This document shows, piece by piece, positions 5,965 to 10,729 of a DNA stretch of 10,729 nt. A program made the position numbers and the translations under genes. Origin of the DNA: an uncultured Flavobacteriales bacterium (lineage in GTDB: Bacteria; Bacteroidota; Bacteroidia; Palsa-965); assembly GCA_937974275.1 (NCBI GenBank), contig CALJIF010000064.1:1-10729 (forward strand), in the 5' to 3' direction. How positions within the stretch are numbered: position 1 is the stretch's first letter; every line of letters starts with the position of its first letter. The notes under the pieces are model-generated. The model saw only the letters and a program-made list of their open reading frames with translations. It did no database searches and was not told the DNA's origin.

Positions 5965-6434
5965 AATTTTGTTCCGTAGGTGCGTTCACCGGTTAATACA
6001 CCATTTTCGTCCCACATTTTCCAGGTGCCGATTTTTTCACCATTCGCATAAAACATTTCCATGCGCAAACGTCCGGCATCATCCCACGTTTTCCAGTCGC
6101 CGTTTTTTACGCCGTTCTTGTAATTTGCTTCACCGATTTTAATTCCTGCCACGTTCCAGCTTTCCCACAAGCCATCACGCAAACCCGCCAAAAAACGACC
6201 GGCTTCCATTTTTTCTCCTGTTGCATAATAAAATGTTGCCGCACCTTCTGCTTTGCCGTTTACGATGTTCAAATCAGCTTTCTTTGAACCATTCTCGTAC
6301 TTCTGAACAAACGCACCCGTAAATGCATTGCCACTTGCATCCACATATAAACCGTTCTTCAACTGAACTTCCTGTGCGATTGATGCGCTGAGCATTCCTA
6401 CCAGAAATAACATCAGCATAGCTACCTTCTTCAT
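5961..6434 (-). CDS. Exported MORN_2 (YwqK-like) repeat protein
   Basis: This 157-residue protein has a signal peptide (MKK, hydrophobic 4-19, cleavage likely after SIA20). About five repeats of 23-24 residues follow from residue 44 to the end. They show the MORN_2 pattern of an aromatic-x-x-Trp pair, then D/N-x-x-G, then Y/F-x-N-G: W90/W93 with NYKNG, W114/W117 with YANG, W138/W141 with RTYG. Databases often name such proteins 'toxin-antitoxin system YwqK family antitoxin'. I see no toxin partner here, and the exported location argues against that role. An in-frame ATG lies nine codons upstream (6461). I chose 6434 because the signal peptide begins there and AGAAGG stands 4 bases before it. 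The family's function in Bacteroidota is not established. Confidence 0.85.
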   Translation of the reverse strand: MKKVAMLMLFLVGMLSASIAQEVQLKNGLYVDASGNAFTGAFVQKYENGSKKADLNIVNGKAEGAATFYYATGEKMEAGRFLAGLRDGLWESWNVAGIKIGEANYKNGVKNGDWKTWDDAGRLRMEMFYANGEKIGTWKMWDENGVLTGERTYGTKL

Positions 6435-6514
6435 AATACCTTCTTTATTGAAGTGAAACATCCGTTAACTCCTATGAGCTTAAACGAATTTCACACCAAA
6501 AGGTAGCTTCGGCA

Positions 6515-6541
6515 TAAAGTTTACATAACGTAAAGTTTACA
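6515..6541. repeat. Two direct repeats TAAAGTTTACA, 16-bp period, upstream of the MORN gene
   Basis: Identical 11-base copies lie at 6515-6525 and 6531-6541. Each has an internal near-palindrome (GTAAA-G-TTTAC, complete at 6530-6540). They are 81-107 bases upstream of the 6434 start on the minus strand. A degenerate promoter-like TACCTTTTG (minus strand, 6497-6505) lies between the repeats and the gene. Position and dyad form suggest tandem operator sites. Confidence 0.4.
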
Positions 6542-6604
6542 AACGCGTTAAAAATCTGATAATCAGCGTATTTAATTTACTAAAAGGAGTGGAATTGGGA
6601 AAAA

Positions 6605-6925
6605 TTAACGCGCTTCCAAACTAACTGTCACCTCCGGACGGTGATCGGGCGTGTCTGCAATGACAGTTTCGCCTTGATAAGAAACGTAGGAAATTTCCAA
6701 GGTATAAGAACCTGCAGGTAAATCAGGAAGGAAGAAACGTCCGTCGAAATCGGTATACGTAACGATACTTGTACCTTTAACGCTAACCTTAGCTCCTGCA
6801 AGTGTTTCCTGCGTTTGAGCATCTGTTACTGTTCCGGATACAAACATCACTGCTGGCCCTGTACCGTTAGCAAAGAGCGACGCAGTGAGCAGAAAACCAA
6901 GTATGAACAGAGCTACGTGTTTCAC
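6605..6925 (-). CDS. Small exported protein with one CarboxypepD_reg-like domain
   Basis: This 106-residue protein has a signal peptide (hydrophobic 4-18, cleavage near FA19) and then a single CarboxypepD_reg-like (carboxypeptidase regulatory/TonB-plug-extension) beta-sandwich. The pattern is clear: VSGTVTDAQTQETLAGAKV (29-47), VKGTS (49-53), TDFDGRFFLPDLPAGSY (58-74), then LEISYVSYQGET. In Bacteroidota this domain usually sits at the N-terminus of SusC/TonB-dependent receptors or with other domains, but here it stands alone. The only start that keeps the signal peptide is GTG at 6925; an in-frame TGA lies six codons upstream. There is no Shine-Dalgarno site. It lies about 170 bases upstream of the MORN gene on the same strand and is divergent from the E1 gene. 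Function unknown. Confidence 0.82.
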   Translation of the reverse strand: MKHVALFILGFLLTASLFANGTGPAVMFVSGTVTDAQTQETLAGAKVSVKGTSIVTYTDFDGRFFLPDLPAGSYTLEISYVSYQGETVIADTPDHRPEVTVSLEAR

Positions 6926-6946
6926 GAGGATAAAACTATTTCATAA

Positions 6947-7003
6947 CCCGGTGTTAACGATTTCCATAGCATTAAGTCCATATGAAGGTTTTGTTAACTC
7001 GGG
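6947..7003. repeat. Imperfect inverted repeat with GTTAAC cores in a divergent intergenic region
   Basis: CCCGGTGTTAAC (6947-6958) and GTTAACTCGGG (6993-7003) are near reverse complements (one base gap and one substitution). Their GTTAAC cores are exactly 40 bp apart, nearly four helix turns. They lie between the start of the CarboxypepD_reg-like gene (6925) and the E1 gene (7084), a suitable place for a regulator contacting two sites. Confidence 0.35.
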
Positions 7004-7038
7004 ACTTAGCCGGACTCGCTCAATTGGCTTCAAATCCG

Positions 7039-7046
7039 TATCTTCG
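7039..7046 (+). promoter_or_regulatory. Candidate -7 element for the E1-TlpA operon
   Basis: TATCTTCG resembles TAnnTTTG with one change and lies 37 bases before the ATG at 7084. The same extended string CTTCGTTAG occurs before the protease gene (9765-9773). No clear -33 element is seen. Confidence 0.33.
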
Positions 7047-7083
7047 TTAGCTTACAAACCGATTTTTTGATCTTCAAATTAAT

Positions 7084-9171
7084 ATGTCGTTGAACGTGGC
7101 CGAAGCGAAAGCAAAATCAGGAAGTGTGCCGGTATCTGCCGCATTAAAAGCATACGAGTTATTGTGCACAGCAAAGGCAATGGCCGAGCTGTACGAAGCC
7201 AACAAAGAAATTACGGCGAAATATGTACACGCTACTTCACGCGGTCATGAAGCCATACAGATTGCATTGGGTTTACAACTCAAACCACAGGACTTCTTAT
7301 CCGCGTATTATCGTGATGACAGTATTTTGTTGAGCATCGGACTTACGCCGTATGATGTCATGTTGCAACTACTCGCAAAACGTGATGATCCGTTTTCCGG
7401 CGGAAGAACGTATTACAGTCACCCAAGTTTAAAGCGCGATGATATGCCCAAAATTCCTATGCAAAGTTCTGCAACAGGAATGCAAGCTATTCCGAGCACG
7501 GGTGTTGCCATGGGTTTGCAATATTTGGAATTGCAGGGATTGGCGCCGGATTATAGAGGAGAAAATCCGATCATGGCGTGTTCTTTAGGAGATGCGTGCA
7601 TTACAGAAGGAGAAGTGGCGGAAGCATTTCAAATGGCAGTATTGAAAAAATTACCGATACTGTACATCGTGCAAGATAACGAGTGGGACATTTCTGCAAA
7701 CGCGAAAGAAATTCGTGCACAAGATGCCACCGAATACGCAAAAGGTTTTAAGGGATTAGAAACACGCACCATTGACGGCACTGATTTTTTCCGTTCGTAC
7801 GAAACTATTCGTGATGTAATTGCAATCATTCGCAAGGAACGTCGTCCGTTTTTAATTCACGCTAAAGTTCCGTTGCTCAATCACCACACATCCGGCGTTC
7901 GTAAAGAATGGTATCGCGATGATTTGGAAGAAGCCGCAAAACGCGATCCGTTTCCGAAACTGCGCAATCAGTTAATTGTGCACGGAATCGACTCCAAAGA
8001 ACTGGAGCAAATAGAACAACGCGCGAAATCATTAGTACAAAGCGATTACGAGCAAGCGCTGAAAGCTGAAGATCCGCGTCCTGAAGATTTATTCACGCAT
8101 GACTTTGCTCCTACTCCGATCACAGAAGAAAAAGGTGTGCGCGAACCGGCAGGCAAAGAAAAAACTGTGATGGTGGACAGCGCATTGTTTGCTGTACAGG
8201 AAATCATGGCGAAGCATCCGGAATCGTTGTTATACGGGCAAGATGTTGGTGGACGATTAGGTGGTGTATTTCGCGAAGCTGCGACATTGGCCCAAAAATT
8301 CGGCGACAATCGCGTATTCAATACGCCTATTCAGGAAGCATTTATCATCGGCTCAACTGTCGGAATGTCTTGCGTTGGTTTGAAACCAATTGTAGAAGTT
8401 CAATTTGCAGATTACATCTGGCCGGGGCTGAATCAGTTATTTACGGAAGTATCACGATCCAGTTATTTATCGAATGGTAAATGGCCGGTAAGCATGGTGC
8501 TTCGCGTTCCTATTGGTGCGTACGGCAGTGGCGGACCTTATCACAGCTCGAGTGTAGAATCCGTATTGTGTAATATTCGCGGCATCAAAGTCGTGTATCC
8601 ATCTACAGGAGCCGACTTGAAAGGTTTATTAAAAGCAGCGTATTACGATCCGAATCCTGTTGTGGTGCTGGAACATAAAGGTTTGTATTGGTCTAAGATT
8701 AAAGGAACGGAAGATGCTAAAACCGTTGAACCGGATGAGGATTATGTTATTCCTATCGGTAAAGCGCGCTTGGTGCAGGAAGCTGAAGTATCATCAAATG
8801 CAACCACCGTTACTATCGTAACTTATGGCATGGGCGTGTATTGGGCCAAGAATGCCGCCAAGAAATTCCCGGGACGTGTTGAAATTCTTGATTTGCGCAG
8901 TTTGTCACCAATTGATGAAGAGGCAGTATTCACAACAGTTCGTAAACACAGTCGTTGCATTGTACTTACAGAAGAGCCGTACAACAATGGTTTTGCTCAA
9001 GCTTTGTGCGGAAGAATTCAGAAGTATTGTTTCGAACAATTAGACGCTCCGGTTGAATTAATCGGCGCTGAAAATTTACCGGCTATTCCACTCAACTCAA
9101 CATTAGAAGCAACCATGCTGCCTAACGCTGATAAAGTTGCGGCTGTTATCGAAAACGTGTTAGCGTATTAA
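7084..9171 (+). CDS. Fused alpha/beta E1 of a branched-chain-type 2-oxoacid dehydrogenase
   Basis: This 695-residue single chain joins both E1 subunits. Such enzymes decarboxylate 2-oxoacids with thiamine diphosphate and pass the acyl group to lipoyl-E2. Residues about 15-335 form the alpha part: RGHEAIQ (53-59), YYRDD (75-79), the ThDP motif GDACITEGE (169-177) ending at Asn199, and LLNHHTSG (264-271). GDA replaces the more common GDG. Residues about 360-695 form the beta part: YGQDVGGRLGGVFR (384-397), the cofactor-activating Glu418 in TPIQEAF, QFADY (440-444), GGPYHSSS with His487 (483-490), and a transketolase C-terminal domain. Fused E1 chains of this length are known in Bacteroidota, usually annotated as 2-oxoisovalerate dehydrogenase and sometimes misnamed tungsten formylmethanofuran dehydrogenase. 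The substrate (branched-chain versus pyruvate) cannot be settled here; no E2 or E3 gene is adjacent. Confidence 0.92.
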   Translation: MSLNVAEAKAKSGSVPVSAALKAYELLCTAKAMAELYEANKEITAKYVHATSRGHEAIQIALGLQLKPQDFLSAYYRDDSILLSIGLTPYDVMLQLLAKRDDPFSGGRTYYSHPSLKRDDMPKIPMQSSATGMQAIPSTGVAMGLQYLELQGLAPDYRGENPIMACSLGDACITEGEVAEAFQMAVLKKLPILYIVQDNEWDISANAKEIRAQDATEYAKGFKGLETRTIDGTDFFRSYETIRDVIAIIRKERRPFLIHAKVPLLNHHTSGVRKEWYRDDLEEAAKRDPFPKLRNQLIVHGIDSKELEQIEQRAKSLVQSDYEQALKAEDPRPEDLFTHDFAPTPITEEKGVREPAGKEKTVMVDSALFAVQEIMAKHPESLLYGQDVGGRLGGVFREAATLAQKFGDNRVFNTPIQEAFIIGSTVGMSCVGLKPIVEVQFADYIWPGLNQLFTEVSRSSYLSNGKWPVSMVLRVPIGAYGSGGPYHSSSVESVLCNIRGIKVVYPSTGADLKGLLKAAYYDPNPVVVLEHKGLYWSKIKGTEDAKTVEPDEDYVIPIGKARLVQEAEVSSNATTVTIVTYGMGVYWAKNAAKKFPGRVEILDLRSLSPIDEEAVFTTVRKHSRCIVLTEEPYNNGFAQALCGRIQKYCFEQLDAPVELIGAENLPAIPLNSTLEATMLPNADKVAAVIENVLAY

Positions 9172-9172
9172 C

Positions 9173-9676
9173 ATGATTAAAAACAAGTGGATCACCTTAA
9201 CATTCCTACTCGCAGGATTAGGAATTGCTTTCTTTTTAGTTACACGTTATCGTGTTCCACCTACTATTGATTTCAGCACAATTACGCTAACCGATCTGCA
9301 AAGGCAACAAGTTTCGCTCCAACAATTCAAAGGCAAAACAGTATTCGTAAATTTTTGGGCAACCTGGTGTCCGGATTGTTTGCGTGAGATGCCTTCCATT
9401 GCCGGAGCCCGAACCAAGCTCGACTCCTCCAAAGTTGTTTTTGTTTTAGTAAGCGATGAACCCGTTGAAAAGATTCAACGTTATGTAGACTCAAAAGGCA
9501 TTGATGTGGTGTATTGGAGATCGGTACGATCCTTTGGCGAATTGGGCATTCATGCCATTCCGACATCTTATTTACTGGATCCGCAAGGACGCATCAGTAT
9601 GGAAAAAGTGGGCGGTTTTAATTGGGAAACTCCGGAGTTCATCCAATTGGTGCAGGAAGTCAGCACAGGACAATAA
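9173..9676 (+). CDS. Membrane-anchored TlpA/ResA-like thiol-disulfide oxidoreductase
   Basis: This 167-residue protein has one N-terminal membrane segment (about residues 7-24) and then an exported thioredoxin fold. Landmarks are VFVNFWATWCPDCLREMPS with redox Cys66 and Cys69, a VLVSDE strand, the cis-proline loop at AIPTSYLLDPQG (Pro130), and a GG turn near 147. TlpA/ResA proteins reduce or isomerise disulfides outside the cytoplasm, for example in cytochrome c assembly or envelope proteins. The substrate here is unknown. The ATG is one base after the E1 stop (TAACATG), so the two genes must be co-transcribed and are probably translationally coupled. The pairing with a cytoplasmic E1 enzyme has no obvious biochemical logic. 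Confidence 0.92.
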   Translation: MIKNKWITLTFLLAGLGIAFFLVTRYRVPPTIDFSTITLTDLQRQQVSLQQFKGKTVFVNFWATWCPDCLREMPSIAGARTKLDSSKVVFVLVSDEPVEKIQRYVDSKGIDVVYWRSVRSFGELGIHAIPTSYLLDPQGRISMEKVGGFNWETPEFIQLVQEVSTGQ

Positions 9677-9736
9677 CGAAGTGTTGATTTCGTTACATGA
9701 TTACTGATCCCTGATTGCAACCGCTTAACACATCTT

Positions 9737-9758
9737 AACCGAGCTTTGCACGGTTTTT
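9737..9758 (+). terminator. Possible intrinsic terminator after the E1-TlpA operon
   Basis: AACCG (9737-9741) pairs with CGGTT (9751-9755). Inside, an A-A mismatch is followed by GC/GC and a TTT loop. A run of five T (9754-9758) follows, two of which are used in the stem. It is a modest terminator 60 bases after the TlpA stop and just before the protease gene. Confidence 0.45.
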
Positions 9759-9761
9759 GTA

Positions 9762-9769
9762 TAACTTCG
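9762..9769 (+). promoter_or_regulatory. Candidate -7 element for the protease gene
   Basis: TAACTTCG is close to TAnnTTTG and lies 20 bases before the ATG at 9790, directly after the putative terminator. It shares CTTCGTTAG with the E1 upstream region. Two CTTAAC copies exactly 10 bp apart (9724 and 9734) lie upstream. No -33 TTTG at the right distance is seen. Confidence 0.3.
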
Positions 9770-9789
9770 TTAGACTGTAATTATCTACT

Positions 9790-10729
9790 ATGAATAAGAA
9801 ATTGAGAATTATATTATTTACTCTTCCCGTTGTTTTAGGCGTTGGAGTTTATACCATTCTGGGAACACGCTGTGCGGCAGCATTAGGCAGTCCGGAAGAA
9901 GCAAGAAAAGATAAAGTCATTTTGGAATTGATGGTTCGTGCATTGAACTCATCGCATTATCGTCCGGTGGATATCAACGATGAATATTCCAACAAGGCTT
10001 TTGATTTGTACATCAAGCGTTCCGATTTCCGCAAACAGTTTTTTCTACAAAGCGATATCGACGGCTTAAAAGCCAAACACTATAACAGTTTGGACGAACA
10101 AGTAAAAGAACAACGATTTGATTTCTTTGATGAGTCATTGAATATTCTGAACGAACGAATTGCAGAAAACCGCAAAACGTATGAAGAAATTCTGGCAACA
10201 CCTTTCGAGTTTGAAACAGAAGAAAGCGTGGAATTAGATCCGGATAAACTGACTTTCCCTGCTGATAAAAAAGCACAACGCGAATACTGGAGAAAGTATT
10301 TGAAATACCAGGTGCTGGCGCGTTTCGTGGATTTGAAAAAAGATCAGGACAAAGAAGTGGCATCCGACAAAAACCTGGACAAAACGCGCAAATCCATTGT
10401 GATGGAAAAAGACAGCGCAGGCACCAAAATAAAAACCACGAAACCTGTTAAGTCAGATGCACAACTTGAGGAAGATGCACGTAAGAAAGTGAAAAAGAAT
10501 CAGGATGACTGGTTTGATCGTTTGCAAAAACTGAAGCGAGAAGATCGTATGTCGTATTACCTGAACGTTGTTTCAGGAATTTATGATCCGCACACCGAAT
10601 TTTATCCTCCAAAGGACAAAGAGAACTTTGACATCAACATGTCAGGCCAGTTGGAAGGCATTGGTGCAACGTTGCAGGAGAAAGACGGAAAAATTAAAAT
10701 CACGCAATTAGTTCCGGGCGGACCTGCTT
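9790..10729 (+). CDS. Tail-specific protease (Prc/CtpA, peptidase S41), N-terminal part
   Basis: The frame opens with ATG at 9790 and runs without a stop to the window edge, giving 313 residues. The N-terminus has a membrane segment or signal anchor (about 6-25). A long helical, highly charged domain with many Lys and Glu follows, as in the N-terminal domain of the long Prc-type proteases. Then come YDPHTEFYPP (from about residue 265), FDINMSGQ and LEGIGATLQ (288-296), the well-known entry to the PDZ domain of tail-specific proteases. The window ends inside that PDZ domain (LVPGGPA), so the Ser-Lys catalytic dyad cannot be checked. Such proteases cleave periplasmic or envelope proteins from their C-termini. 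A Lys-rich, low-complexity stretch lies around residues 185-240. Confidence 0.92.
   Translation, partial: MNKKLRIILFTLPVVLGVGVYTILGTRCAAALGSPEEARKDKVILELMVRALNSSHYRPVDINDEYSNKAFDLYIKRSDFRKQFFLQSDIDGLKAKHYNSLDEQVKEQRFDFFDESLNILNERIAENRKTYEEILATPFEFETEESVELDPDKLTFPADKKAQREYWRKYLKYQVLARFVDLKKDQDKEVASDKNLDKTRKSIVMEKDSAGTKIKTTKPVKSDAQLEEDARKKVKKNQDDWFDRLQKLKREDRMSYYLNVVSGIYDPHTEFYPPKDKENFDINMSGQLEGIGATLQEKDGKIKITQLVPGGPA

Noticed and set aside
5961..6434. Toxin-antitoxin system, from the usual 'YwqK antitoxin' database name
   Set aside because: The protein has a signal peptide and repeats, and no toxin-like gene is adjacent. The name does not show function.
10013..10363. Minus-strand 116-codon frame within the protease region
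   Set aside because: The plus-strand protease frame is unbroken and has clear family motifs, so the minus-strand frame is a shadow.

Overview
The window looks like chromosomal DNA from an aerobic member of the Bacteroidota. The evidence is a single-chain fused alpha/beta E1 2-oxoacid dehydrogenase, a periplasmic MORN_2 (YwqK-like) repeat protein, a CarboxypepD_reg-like domain, few Shine-Dalgarno sites, and sequences resembling the Bacteroidota -7 promoter element TAnnTTTG upstream of several genes. The species cannot be named from this sequence.

Layout from left to right. At 1-192 is the 3' end of a probable class I SAM methyltransferase, followed by hairpin and terminator-like structures. 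At 342-851 is a GNAT acetyltransferase gene interrupted by one in-frame amber codon, which falls where the family commonly has Trp. At 887-3501, on the minus strand, is the compact operon paaA-paaB-paaC-paaD; paaE (3742-4818) is divergent from it. Together they encode the ring-1,2-phenylacetyl-CoA epoxidase: PaaA catalytic di-iron subunit, PaaC structural partner, PaaB small subunit, PaaE NADPH reductase and PaaD Fe-S maturation factor. This is the aerobic hybrid pathway of phenylacetate degradation. The ligase PaaK and the later enzymes (PaaG, PaaZ, PaaF, PaaH, PaaJ) are not in the window.

At 4882-5853 is a secreted protein of no recognised family. It converges on a MORN_2 repeat protein (minus strand, 5961-6434) across a strong bidirectional terminator. 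Next is a small secreted single-domain CarboxypepD_reg-like protein (minus strand, 6605-6925). Divergent from it is a fused branched-chain-type 2-oxoacid dehydrogenase E1 (7084-9171), followed after one base by a membrane-anchored TlpA-like thioredoxin (9173-9676). The window ends inside a tail-specific protease (Prc/CtpA, S41) gene starting at 9790.

I found no mobile element, CRISPR array, tRNA or rRNA, and no convincing new multi-gene system. The items most worth a second look are the amber-interrupted GNAT gene, a 10-bp perfect stem between paaC and paaD, dyad elements in the paaA/paaE and E1 intergenic regions, a tandem operator-like repeat upstream of the MORN gene, and the unrecognised secreted protein. 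No stretch without a gene exceeds about 240 bases.
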